This document shows, one piece after another, positions 16,953 through 25,148 of a stretch of 64,000 bases of DNA. Within the stretch, counting starts at the first letter, position 1. Every line of letters begins with the position of its first letter. The stretch is from CAYSRJ01 sp964521865 (GTDB lineage: Bacteria > Spirochaetota > B62-G9 > DRHN01). The stretch covers positions 186,001-250,000 of the forward strand of contig CAZFTJ010000001.1 of assembly GCA_964521865.1 (NCBI GenBank), read 5' to 3'. Below the pieces are notes generated by a model. That model had not been told where the DNA came from. It worked only from the letters and a program-made list of their open reading frames with translations, and searched no databases. The position numbers and the translations under genes were made by a program.

Positions 16953-18311
16953 ATGAAAAAAGCAAGAAAAATTGGTTTCTGTCTTGCTGTAGCCCTGATT
17001 TTTCTTCTTGCAAGTTCTGTGCTCGTGTTCGCAGGAGGCGAGAAGGAGAAGGGCGCGGCGCCCAAGGAGAAAGGAACGATTACGATCTTCTGGGCGGAAT
17101 GGGACCCTGCGAACTACCTGCAGGAGCTTTGTAATACCTTTACCGATGAAACGGGGATTGTGGCAAACGTCGAAACAACCCCGTGGGGCGACTTTCAGAC
17201 AAAAACCTTCAACGAATTTGCAGCGCACGGCGATGCCTACGACATAGTCGTCGGCGATTCACAGTGGCTCGGAAGAGGCGCTACACAGGGACATTACGTC
17301 GAGCTCACCGACTGGATCAAAGAGCACGGCGTCGATAAGACCATGGCGCCGGCAACCATCGTAGCGTACGCCGAGTATCCGAAGGGGAGCAAGAGATACT
17401 GGGCCGTCCCTGTGGAAGGTGACGCTTGCGGGTGGTCGTACAGAAAAGACAAGTTCGAAGACCCGAAGGAAAAGGCTGCTTTCAAGGCGAAGTACGGGTA
17501 TGAGCTCGGTGTGCCCCAAACATGGGACCAGCTCCGGGATATTGCAGAGTTTTTCTACCGCCCGAGTCAAAACTTCTATGGCGTCGCCATCTACACGCAG
17601 AAGGATTACGATGCGATTACCATGGGTGTCGAGAATGTGCTGTGGGCATGGGGGGCGGACCTCGGCGACTACGATACCTACAAGGTGGAGGGCATACTCA
17701 ACAGCAAGGCGGGGATCGATGCGCTGAAGTTCTACGGCGGGCTGTACAAGTTCTGTCCTCCCGACTGGGGCAAGGCGTTCTACATGGATGACAACGTGGC
17801 GATTACGGAGGGTCTGGCTGCGATGTCCATGAACTACTTCGCCTTCTTCCCGGCCCTTGCAAATCCTGCGATGAACAAGTATGCGGACGTCACCGGCTAT
17901 TTTTCGATGCCGAAAGGTCCGGTTGCACGCGTCGCCGCTCTCGGAGGCCAGGGTGCGTCGGTTATCAGCTACTCGAAGAAGCAGGACCTCGCGTTCAAAT
18001 GGCTCGAGTGGTTTGTAAAGCCTGAAAATCAGGCCAAGTGGGGCAAGCTCGGCGGGTACACATGCGACCTCAAGACCCTGCAATCCGACTGGTTCCTGAA
18101 AATGACGCCTTACAACAGGGCATTCCAGGAAACGATGCAGATGGTCAAGGATTTCTGGGCGGTTCCGGAGTACGCTGAGCTGCTCGAGGCAAGCCAGAGG
18201 TACTGGAACGAGTATGTTGTTGCCGGTACGGTTTCGGCGAAGGACGCAATGGACGGCATTGCAAAGGAATGGACCGCCATATTCGAAAAAGGCGGGTACT
18301 ACAAAAAATAA
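16953..18311 (+). CDS. Carbohydrate ABC transporter substrate-binding protein (family 1)
   Basis: Secreted binding protein of 452 residues. Signal peptide to about residue 27 (LASSVLVFAGGEKEKG), the spirochaete-style end. The mature protein begins TITIFWAEWDPANYLQELCN and includes AHGDAYDIVVGDSQWLG, followed by aromatic-rich segments (VENVLWAWGADLGDYD; MNYFAFFPALANP) typical of sugar or polyol binders of the MalE/UgpB group. Its large size matches sugar-type family members. GGAGG lies eight bases before the ATG. It is the first gene of a long operon with two permeases, a small membrane protein, enzymes and two ATPases. The ligand is probably a sugar or polyol, judged from the downstream epimerases and dehydrogenases. 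Confidence 0.9.
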   Translation: MKKARKIGFCLAVALIFLLASSVLVFAGGEKEKGAAPKEKGTITIFWAEWDPANYLQELCNTFTDETGIVANVETTPWGDFQTKTFNEFAAHGDAYDIVVGDSQWLGRGATQGHYVELTDWIKEHGVDKTMAPATIVAYAEYPKGSKRYWAVPVEGDACGWSYRKDKFEDPKEKAAFKAKYGYELGVPQTWDQLRDIAEFFYRPSQNFYGVAIYTQKDYDAITMGVENVLWAWGADLGDYDTYKVEGILNSKAGIDALKFYGGLYKFCPPDWGKAFYMDDNVAITEGLAAMSMNYFAFFPALANPAMNKYADVTGYFSMPKGPVARVAALGGQGASVISYSKKQDLAFKWLEWFVKPENQAKWGKLGGYTCDLKTLQSDWFLKMTPYNRAFQETMQMVKDFWAVPEYAELLEASQRYWNEYVVAGTVSAKDAMDGIAKEWTAIFEKGGYYKK

Positions 18312-18324
18312 TTGCATGCAAAAA

Positions 18325-18361
18325 GGGGGGAAGGGGCAGCCTCTTCCCCTCTTATTTTTTT
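18325..18361 (+). terminator. Intra-operon terminator/attenuator after the binding-protein gene
   Basis: GGGGAAG (18327-18333) pairs with CTTCCCC (18343-18349) and is followed by CTTATTTTTTT. It lies between the binding-protein gene and the first permease and probably lowers downstream expression relative to the binding protein. Confidence 0.7.
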
Positions 18362-18386
18362 AGAATGTGGATACGGGATATAAAAA

Positions 18387-19295
18387 ATGGGCAAAACAGA
18401 GGGAGTTGCATTAAGACAGAGGGGGCTGAGCGACACCGCAATAAAGAGGCTTTTCGTCCTGCCTACCATCATATTGCTGATATGCATCAATATATTTCCG
18501 CTCATATGGTCTCTGGGCCTGAGTTTTGCGGATTACAGTGCGGTGAAGCCCCATGTCCAGGGTGTAAACCCAAACTGGATCGGCGGCAAGAACTACAAGG
18601 ATGTGCTCCTTGACAGGCACATCTGGGAGTACTTCGCCATTACGGCAAAATATGCAATAATGGCGGTTTTAGGCGAGTTTGTCGTGGGCTTCGGCATTGC
18701 GCTTCTTTTAAACAGGGAATTCAAGACAAAGGGACTCATCACGACGCTTATTCTCATCCCCATGATGATGTCCATGGCGATTGTCGGCCTGTTCTGGCGG
18801 CTGCTTTACAATCCGAGCTGGGGGATCATCAACTATATGTTCGGGCTGAAAAACTTCGTATGGCTCGCAAATCCGAAAATGGCGCTCATTGCGGTTGCCA
18901 TAACGGATATATGGATGTGGGCTCCCTTTACCATGCTTCTCTCACTTGCGGGTCTTTCCGCGATACCCCAGTACCTGTATGAGGCTGCGGAAATAGACAG
19001 GGCGTCATGGTGGTTCAAGTTCAGGCGCATTACCCTGCCCCTCGTTACTCCGCTTTTGCTCATTGCCCTCATTTTCAGAACCATGGAAGCGTTCAAGATG
19101 TTTGATATCGCCTTCGTCATGACCGGTGGTGGACCGGGGACCACAACAGAGCTTATTGCAATCAACCTGTACAGGCTTGCATTCAACCAGTGGGAGACCG
19201 GCAAGGCGTCGGCCTTTGCATACATAATACTCATTATGATAATCGCTATCAGCAATATCTATATAAAATATCTCAACAAAGCAAAGGAAATGTAA
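18387..19295 (+). CDS. Carbohydrate ABC transporter permease (MalF/UgpA type)
   Basis: Inner-membrane permease of 302 residues with six hydrophobic segments (first around LFVLPTIILLICINIFPLIW). The EAA loop reads LYEAAEIDRASWWFKFRRIT, followed by LPLVTPLLLIALIFRTMEAF. It also has the VMTGGGPGTTTELI segment usual in the MalF-like subunit. It pairs with the next gene, whose ATG lies one base after this stop. The pair forms the transmembrane channel of a sugar- or polyol-type importer. Confidence 0.93.
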   Translation: MGKTEGVALRQRGLSDTAIKRLFVLPTIILLICINIFPLIWSLGLSFADYSAVKPHVQGVNPNWIGGKNYKDVLLDRHIWEYFAITAKYAIMAVLGEFVVGFGIALLLNREFKTKGLITTLILIPMMMSMAIVGLFWRLLYNPSWGIINYMFGLKNFVWLANPKMALIAVAITDIWMWAPFTMLLSLAGLSAIPQYLYEAAEIDRASWWFKFRRITLPLVTPLLLIALIFRTMEAFKMFDIAFVMTGGGPGTTTELIAINLYRLAFNQWETGKASAFAYIILIMIIAISNIYIKYLNKAKEM

Positions 19296-19296
19296 C

Positions 19297-20238
19297 ATGA
19301 CTCCAGCTGCCTCTCAAAAAAAACGGGCATCGCACTGGATTATCATAGGAATTGTAATCGTTCTCACAATCCTTTATTTGATACCGACATACTGGGTCGT
19401 CTCTACCTCGTTCAAGCCGTTCAAGGAGGTAACCGCGATACCGCCGAAGATCTTCTTCAAACCTGAAATTACGAGCTATGTAAAACTGTTTACCAAACGC
19501 TCGCTCGTGCGTTCCAAATCGGAGCTCGAGGAGCGCAGGCAGCACGCAAAGTGGTATGAAAAAAAGGTGCTCGAACAGGGCCAGACCATTACCGGCGTAT
19601 CGCCCTTTCCGGTACGTCTTTTCAACAGTTTTTTTATTGCAATACTGAGCACCCTGGCCTCGGTAGCTCTCGGGACCCTGACCGCCTACGGCTTTTCCCG
19701 TTTCAAGTTCAAGGGCGAGGGGGACTGGCTTTTCTTCATTTTGTCGACGAGGATGCTCCCGCCTGTGGTCGTGACGATACCGCTTTTTCTCATGTACAGG
19801 TTTTTGGGACTGAACGACACACGATTCGGACTGATACTGCTGTACACCTGTTTCAACCTCTCGTTCGCCACCTGGGTCATGAAGGGATTCATCGATGAAA
19901 TTCCGAGAGAGTACGAAGAAGCGGCGATGGTGGACGGGTATACCCGGTTCGAGGCCTTCCGGAAGATCGTGCTGCCGCAGGCTGCAACCGGTATTGCCGC
20001 GACTATGGTTTTCTGTTTCATATTTGCATGGAACGAGTATGTGTTCGCCCTCATCATGACCACGCGCAAGGCCCAGACGGCGCCGCCTTTTATTCCTGCC
20101 CAGCTCGGTATCGGCATGATTGACTGGGGTGTTATTGCAGCCGGAGCGTCCATATTTCTCATACCTGTTGTAGTATTTACATTTCTTTTGAGAAAGCATC
20201 TGCTTCGCGGTGTGACATTCGGCGCAATAAGAAAGTAG
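19297..20238 (+). CDS. Carbohydrate ABC transporter permease (MalG/UgpE type)
   Basis: Second permease subunit, 313 residues. First helix near WIIIGIVIVLTILYLIPTYW, a periplasmic stretch of about 100 residues that is longer than usual and rich in charged residues (SKSELEERRQHAKWYEKKV), then the conserved LFNSFFIAILSTLASVALGT and the EAA loop YEEAAMVDGYTRFEAFRKIV. Six transmembrane segments are predicted by eye. It is translationally close to the MalF-like gene and precedes a small membrane protein by 10 bases. Confidence 0.93.
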   Translation: MTPAASQKKRASHWIIIGIVIVLTILYLIPTYWVVSTSFKPFKEVTAIPPKIFFKPEITSYVKLFTKRSLVRSKSELEERRQHAKWYEKKVLEQGQTITGVSPFPVRLFNSFFIAILSTLASVALGTLTAYGFSRFKFKGEGDWLFFILSTRMLPPVVVTIPLFLMYRFLGLNDTRFGLILLYTCFNLSFATWVMKGFIDEIPREYEEAAMVDGYTRFEAFRKIVLPQAATGIAATMVFCFIFAWNEYVFALIMTTRKAQTAPPFIPAQLGIGMIDWGVIAAGASIFLIPVVVFTFLLRKHLLRGVTFGAIRK

Positions 20239-20248
20239 GGGGTGAGAA

Positions 20249-20479
20249 ATGCTTCGAAAATTCAGTAAGAAACTGTTCGAGCCGATTGCGATGATCATTA
20301 TAGGCATCGGAATCGTATGCCTGTGCCAGCCGTGGGTTTTGTACCTCCACCGAAAGGGCTTTCTTATTACCGGAGTCGGGCTTGCGGCATTTATCTTTTT
20401 CTCTCATATCAAGCCGCTTGAGGAAGAGGAGGAAGTCGAGGAGGAGGATGTGAGCACAGCGAGAATAATATCTCCGTAA
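20249..20479 (+). CDS. Small two-helix membrane protein in the transporter operon
   Basis: A 76-residue protein with two hydrophobic segments (about residues 11-29, PIAMIIIGIGIVCLCQPWV, and 38-54, FLITGVGLAAFIFFS), then a strongly acidic tail (EEEEEVEEED). GGGGGTGAG precedes the ATG. I do not know a proven function. Small membrane proteins in the same position occur in glycerol-type ABC operons with two ATPases (GlpU in the rhizobial GlpSTPQUV system); similarity of position, not sequence, is what I can claim. It might stabilise the permease or contact one of the ATPases. Confidence 0.7.
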   Translation: MLRKFSKKLFEPIAMIIIGIGIVCLCQPWVLYLHRKGFLITGVGLAAFIFFSHIKPLEEEEEVEEEDVSTARIISP

Positions 20480-20533
20480 TTATGGAGCGCTGGAGTGCGT
20501 CCCCGGAATTCCCGCGGACAGGAGGGTAAAAAA

Positions 20534-21640
20534 GTGGCGGATACGATAAAGGTTGCCGTTGTGGGTCTTGGTTTCGGCGCTGAGTTTATTCCTCTGTACC
20601 AGAAACACCCGGACGCGGAATGCTATGCGATCTGTCAGCGAACCAGGGAAAACCTGGACAGGGTCGGCGATCAGTTCGGCATTGAGAGAAGATATACCGA
20701 TTTCGAGGATCTGTTGACCATAGACGAGCTCGATGCCATTCACATCGTTACCCCTCCGTCGGAACATTCCAGAATGGCGGTTCGGTCGCTGAATGCCGGT
20801 AAACATACGGCATGCACGGTGCCGATGGGGCTTACGAAAGAGGAATGTATGGAGGTCGTCGGGGCGCGGCGGAAATCGGGAAAAATATACATGATGATGG
20901 AAACAGCCGTATATACACGCGAGTTCCTGTACGCAAAAGAGCTCGTCGCCAAAAATAAGCTCGGCAGGATACAGTTCCTTCGCGGTTCGCACCAGCAGAA
21001 TATGAGCCTGCCGGGCTGGCCGGAATACTGGTACGGGTACCCTCCTATGCTTTACGCCACACATGCCGTAAGCCCGCTTCTCGCCGTTTCGGGAGGGGAA
21101 GTCGAATCGGTGGTTTGCCAGGGTTCCGGAACGATACGAAAGGAATATGCAGAGAAGTACAGCTCCCCCTTTGCAGTCGAAACGGCCGTTATGAAGCTGA
21201 GAAACTCGGACCTCTCCTGTGAGGTGACGCGGTCCCTTTTCGACACGATTCGACAGTACAGGGAGAGCTTTGACGTGTACGGGACCAAACTCTCGTTTGA
21301 ATGGGAGCAGATAGCCGGCGAAGGCCCGGTGATATACTCCGGGTTTGAAGACGCGAAGCGCGTGACAATACCGGATTACGGGCATCTACTACCCGCAGAG
21401 ATTGCCCCCTACACGATACACGGGGTATATGACGAGGAGCATGAGCATACCTCTTTTGTACAGGGAGCGGGGCATGGAGGATCGCACCCGCACCTCACTC
21501 ATGAGTTTGTGCGGGCAATCGTCGAAGGAAGGGAATCCGCCGTGGATGCACAGAGGGCTGCAAACTGGACCATGGCGGGGATATGCGCTCATGAATCCGC
21601 CATGAAAGGCGGTGTGCGTATCGAGGTCCCTAGATCCTGA
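20534..21640 (+). CDS. Gfo/Idh/MocA family oxidoreductase
   Basis: NAD(P)-binding sugar or polyol oxidoreductase of about 368 residues. The N-terminus IKVAVVGLGFGAEFIPLY is the Rossmann motif, followed by ELDAIHIVTPPSEHSRMAV. The usual E-K-P motif, whose lysine is catalytic in most members, is replaced by T-V-P in GKHTACTVPMGLTKEEC. The later AHATHAVSP-like segment (MLYATHAVSPLLAV) keeps the family histidine. I start at GTG 20534 because GGAGG is eight bases upstream; the longer frame also starts with GTG but lacks a ribosome site. The position between transporter genes and an epimerase suggests a step in catabolism of the imported sugar. The missing lysine may mean altered chemistry. Confidence 0.85.
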   Translation: MADTIKVAVVGLGFGAEFIPLYQKHPDAECYAICQRTRENLDRVGDQFGIERRYTDFEDLLTIDELDAIHIVTPPSEHSRMAVRSLNAGKHTACTVPMGLTKEECMEVVGARRKSGKIYMMMETAVYTREFLYAKELVAKNKLGRIQFLRGSHQQNMSLPGWPEYWYGYPPMLYATHAVSPLLAVSGGEVESVVCQGSGTIRKEYAEKYSSPFAVETAVMKLRNSDLSCEVTRSLFDTIRQYRESFDVYGTKLSFEWEQIAGEGPVIYSGFEDAKRVTIPDYGHLLPAEIAPYTIHGVYDEEHEHTSFVQGAGHGGSHPHLTHEFVRAIVEGRESAVDAQRAANWTMAGICAHESAMKGGVRIEVPRS

Positions 21641-21690
21641 CGGCATCCCCGGACACTAACGGGATCCCCAGATCCTGACGGTATCCACCG
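21632..21690 (+). repeat. Short direct repeat spanning the oxidoreductase stop codon
   Basis: AGATCCTGACGGCATCCCCG at 21632 is repeated as AGATCCTGACGGTATCCACC at 21670, 38 bases later, with a related CTAACGGGATCCCC between. The first copy contains the stop codon of the oxidoreductase gene. Confidence 0.6.
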
Positions 21691-21755
21691 GCTCTGAGCA
21701 GGGTGATGGAAGCGAATGCTGTTTCGCCATACTACTGTACGGTGCGGAGATTACA

Positions 21756-22604
21756 ATGAAAACAGGCATCAATACTTTTCTTTTTGCTTCACCCTTTACC
21801 GATAAGAGCCTCGATATGATTCCCGAATTCAAAAAGATGGGTTTCGACGGCGTTGAGATTGCTCTTGAAAACAGAGGCGATTTCGACTATAAAAAGGTTC
21901 TCAAAGCTCTGAAGGACAACCATCTCGAATGCTGCTCCATATGCGGTGCGTTCGGCCCGGGCAGGGACCTTCGCGGGAGCGAGGAGGAGCAGAAAGGGTC
22001 GAAGCGGTATATCAAAGATTGCATCGATGCCTGCTCGGCGCTGGAGTGCGATCTATTCGTCGGTCCCTTCTACTCGAGGGTGGGAAGGGCGCAGATGGAG
22101 GATGAAGATGCCAGAAAAAAGCAGTGGGACCTGGTGGTAAAAAATTTGCGCGAAGTCGCATCGTACGCAGAAAAGAGCGGTGTGTATCTTGCAATGGAGC
22201 CTTTGAACAGGTTTGAAACGGACTTTATCAACATATGCAGTGATGCAAAGCGTATGATAGAAGCGGTAGGCAGCCCCACGATCAAGATACACCTCGACAC
22301 ATTCCACATGAATATCGAGGAAAAGAGCCTGCCTGCAGCCATATTGACTGCAGGAGAGCTGCTCTACCATGTGCATACCTCCGAAAACGACAGGGGCGCA
22401 CCCGGCACAGGGACGGTAGACTGGAAGGGGGTAAAGGAGGCGCTCGAATTTCTGGGCTACAGCCGCTACCTGGTCATCGAGTCTTTTACGCCGGACGTTG
22501 AAATCATCGCAAAAGCGGCCTCGATATGGAGAACGACCGAAAAGAGCAATGCTGCACTTGCGAAGAAGGGGCTTGATTTTCTTCGCACACTGTTTGCGGA
22601 TTAA
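21756..22604 (+). CDS. Sugar 3-epimerase family protein (D-tagatose/D-psicose 3-epimerase-like)
   Basis: TIM-barrel sugar isomerase/epimerase of 282 residues. All four metal ligands of the tagatose/psicose 3-epimerase group can be read: Glu in AMEPLNRFETDFIN, Asp in IHLDTFHMNIEE, His in YHVHTSENDRGAPG and Glu in VIESF. The GTGTVDW segment after the histidine is also typical. Such enzymes epimerise free ketohexoses (for example fructose and psicose) at carbon 3 using Mn or Mg. Its place in the transporter operon suggests that the imported substrate is a rare ketose, or a polyol oxidised to one. The exact substrate cannot be fixed. Confidence 0.87.
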   Translation: MKTGINTFLFASPFTDKSLDMIPEFKKMGFDGVEIALENRGDFDYKKVLKALKDNHLECCSICGAFGPGRDLRGSEEEQKGSKRYIKDCIDACSALECDLFVGPFYSRVGRAQMEDEDARKKQWDLVVKNLREVASYAEKSGVYLAMEPLNRFETDFINICSDAKRMIEAVGSPTIKIHLDTFHMNIEEKSLPAAILTAGELLYHVHTSENDRGAPGTGTVDWKGVKEALEFLGYSRYLVIESFTPDVEIIAKAASIWRTTEKSNAALAKKGLDFLRTLFAD

Positions 22605-22702
22605 AAAGGTTTTCGGCGGCATAGTCGGGTTTCGTTGTGTATACGTTTAGACAGGCCGAACGTATCCTGTTTAAATACAGGATGCTCGTGCTGAAAACCT
22701 TT
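22605..22702 (+). other. Structured intergenic element (three-way junction)
   Basis: AAAGGTTTTC directly after the stop codon pairs perfectly with GAAAACCTTT at 22693-22702. Inside are two further hairpins: ATACGTT/AACGTAT (22641-22665) and TCCTGT/ACAGGA (22665-22682). The left part also contains CGGCGGCATAGTCGGG, a member of the dispersed repeat family. The next ribosome site follows ten bases later, so this may modulate the first ATPase gene or be a relic of a palindromic repeat. Confidence 0.5.
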
Positions 22703-22718
22703 ATGTGAAGGGGAGAAT

Positions 22719-23828
22719 ATGTCTCAGATCGTACTGAAGAATATTGTGAAACGATTCGGGAAAGTCACCGCAGTGCGTGATCTCAACCTCGAGATCAGGG
22801 ATAAGGAGTTTCTTGTACTGCTTGGACCGAGCGGCTGCGGAAAAACGACGACGCTGCGATCTATAGCGGGGCTGGAGACGGTTGATGAAGGCGATATCCT
22901 TATTGATGGAAAATGGGTGAATGATATCAGAGCGAGTGAGAGGGATATCGCATTCGTGTTTCAGCTCTATGCCCTGTACCCGCACCTTTCGGTGTACAGG
23001 AATATCGCGTTTCCTCTGGAAACGCAGGGCGTCAAAAAGGCCCAGATCGACAGGAGAGTCAGGGAAGTCGCCGGTATTCTCAAAATTTCGCATATTCTCA
23101 AAAAAAAGCCCGCTGCTCTCAGCGGTGGCGACATGCAGAGGGTCGCGCTCGGACGCGCTATGGTTCGCCGTCCCAAGGCCTTTCTCATGGACGAGCCGAT
23201 CGGCACGCTCGACGCTAAGTTCAGGGAACAGATGCGCACGGAGCTCAAAAGGCTGCATATCGATATCGGCGCGACAACCGTTTACGTTACCCACGACCAG
23301 GTGGAAGCGATGTCAATGGGGGACCGTATTGCGGTAATGAAAGAAGCAGAGCTTCAGCAGGTCGGCAAACCGTCCGAGGTGTACGACAACCCTGTCAACC
23401 TGTTCGTCGCTAACTTTATCGGAAGCCCCGGTATGAATTTCATAGAGGTCGTCTGCAGTAAATCGGATCATGCCACAAAGGCCGTGCTGCAGAGCGAACC
23501 AACGCTCTCCTTCAATTTCTCCGCGGAGATATTCCGTGGATTGTCGCAAAAGAATGCGATCGGAAAAGAGCTCGTGCTCGGAATACGGCCCGAATGGATA
23601 AGGATCGACAAAAAACAGAAAGACGGATTTGTGTCCGCCGAGGTATACGTCATCGAACCGCTCGGACCGAGCAAGATCATCGACCTGAAAATCGGCAACG
23701 ATTTTGTCAAGGTCCGGGCTCCGGCCGATTTTGACGTACGTGTCGGCGACAGGGTGTGGGTGGAGTTTACAGAGAAGAGGGTGCATTTCTTCGACAAAGA
23801 TACCGGGAATGCAATCTATTTTACCTGA
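22719..23828 (+). CDS. ABC transporter ATP-binding protein (MalK/UgpC type), first of two
   Basis: Cytoplasmic ATPase of 369 residues. Walker A GPSGCGKTTT, signature LSGGDMQR (not the more usual LSGGQRQ), Walker B AFLMDEPIGTLDAK and VTHDQVEAMSMGDR. The Q-loop region reads FVFQLYALYPHLSVYRN. A C-terminal regulatory TOBE-type domain ends KRVHFFDKDTGNAIY. It is followed 73 bases later by a second, clearly different ATPase, so the transporter may use a heterodimeric ATPase pair, as in the rhizobial glycerol system GlpST. Confidence 0.92.
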   Translation: MSQIVLKNIVKRFGKVTAVRDLNLEIRDKEFLVLLGPSGCGKTTTLRSIAGLETVDEGDILIDGKWVNDIRASERDIAFVFQLYALYPHLSVYRNIAFPLETQGVKKAQIDRRVREVAGILKISHILKKKPAALSGGDMQRVALGRAMVRRPKAFLMDEPIGTLDAKFREQMRTELKRLHIDIGATTVYVTHDQVEAMSMGDRIAVMKEAELQQVGKPSEVYDNPVNLFVANFIGSPGMNFIEVVCSKSDHATKAVLQSEPTLSFNFSAEIFRGLSQKNAIGKELVLGIRPEWIRIDKKQKDGFVSAEVYVIEPLGPSKIIDLKIGNDFVKVRAPADFDVRVGDRVWVEFTEKRVHFFDKDTGNAIYFT

Positions 23829-23901
23829 GCCGGACCCGGTCGGGCGGGGCATATGCCGTTGGTGCTGTACCATTAAAAGGTAACAGTAATGGAGGTATAT
23901 T

Positions 23902-24993
23902 TTGGCACATGTTAGACTTGAGGGCGTTACCAAAACCTTCGGGTCGGTAACGGCCATTAACAAACTCAATCTGGATATAAAGTCCGGTGAATTCTTCGTT
24001 CTTTTGGGACCTACCGGCGCGGGTAAAACGACGACTCTTCGCTGTGTTTCGGGACTCGAGAAACAGAACGAAGGTACGATCTATATCGATGATGTGAATG
24101 TGAACAGCATCGATCCGGCAAACAGAGATGTTGCATTTGTATTTCAGTACTATTCTCTGTACCCGCACTACACAGTGCGGGAAAACCTCGAGTTTCCCCT
24201 GAAGCCCAAGATCAGGAAAATGCCCCAGGAGGGGATCGACAGGAGAGTTGCGGAAACGGCGCGCATTCTTCATATCGAGCACCTTCTCGACAGAAAGTCG
24301 GACAAGCTGAGCGGCGGTGAGATGCAGAGGGTGACGATCGGACGGGCGATCGTCCGCGATCCGAAGGTATTCCTCATGGACGAGCCGCTTTCCAATCTCG
24401 ATGCCAAGCTGAGGGAAGAGCTCAGAGCGGAGCTGAAACGTCTGCAGATGGATCTCGGTGCGACCATGTTCTTCGTCACCCATGATCAGATCGAAGCCAT
24501 GACCATGGCCGACAGGATAGCGGTATTGAACAAAGGCACTATCCTGCAGATGGGTGTACCGGATGAGATATACAATCATCCGAAAAACACGTTTGTCGCC
24601 GCATTCGTCGGCAGCCCCGCCATCAACCTCTTCGACTCTGTTGTCGAGAAAAACCGTCTTATTATCATGAAGGGCAGGTTAGAATATACACTGGGTACGG
24701 CGACGGTTGAAAAAATAAAGGGCAAAAGCGGCAGGATTGTCGCTGGAATACGTCCGGAAGATATTATTATAGAGCACGCCGGCAGGAATGGACTGTGCAA
24801 GGCGACCGTATACAATTTTGAAAATATGGGTATGGAAAAGATCGTCTCTCTCAAGGTGGAGAGCATGATATTCAAAGCGGTTGCAGGGGCCGATTTCGAA
24901 TCCGAAGTCAATGCAGAGGTGTATGTCGGCTTCAAGGACGAAAAGATGCACTTTTTCGACTCCTCGACCGGTGAAAATATAGCGGCCGTTTAA
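23902..24993 (+). CDS. ABC transporter ATP-binding protein (MalK/UgpC type), second of two
   Basis: ATPase of 363 residues. Walker A GPTGAGKTTT (T and A in place of S and C), Q-loop FVFQYYSLYPHYTVREN, signature LSGGEMQR, Walker B VFLMDEPLSNLDAK, switch FVTHDQIEAM, and a C-terminal domain ending KMHFFDSSTGENI. The start is TTG at 23902, six bases after GGAGG; no ATG is suitably placed. It is roughly half identical by eye to the preceding ATPase, which points to old duplication and specialisation rather than recent copying. A rho-independent terminator follows the stop codon. Confidence 0.92.
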   Translation: MAHVRLEGVTKTFGSVTAINKLNLDIKSGEFFVLLGPTGAGKTTTLRCVSGLEKQNEGTIYIDDVNVNSIDPANRDVAFVFQYYSLYPHYTVRENLEFPLKPKIRKMPQEGIDRRVAETARILHIEHLLDRKSDKLSGGEMQRVTIGRAIVRDPKVFLMDEPLSNLDAKLREELRAELKRLQMDLGATMFFVTHDQIEAMTMADRIAVLNKGTILQMGVPDEIYNHPKNTFVAAFVGSPAINLFDSVVEKNRLIIMKGRLEYTLGTATVEKIKGKSGRIVAGIRPEDIIIEHAGRNGLCKATVYNFENMGMEKIVSLKVESMIFKAVAGADFESEVNAEVYVGFKDEKMHFFDSSTGENIAAV

Positions 24994-24996
24994 TCG

Positions 24997-25018
24997 AGAT
25001 CCGTACAGGATCTTTTTT
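24997..25018 (+). terminator. Rho-independent terminator of the transporter operon
   Basis: AGATCC and GGATCT pair around GTACA, followed by six T residues, starting four bases after the stop codon of the second ATPase gene. It marks the end of the long operon that starts near 16770. Confidence 0.75.
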
Positions 25019-25148
25019 CATACACCAGCGGTTGCCTGAGTCCGGGGATCGTGCTTGAAATGCCGGTTTGGTATACGGGTGGACGTATCACATCTCAGTA
25101 AATTTTGTCCGGTACAATACATCAATCACTCAACAGAGGGAGGAACAT

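Noticed and set aside
17259..18317. Long antisense frame opposite the sugar binding-protein gene
   Set aside because: No ribosome site or motif; the sense frame is a well-supported binding protein.
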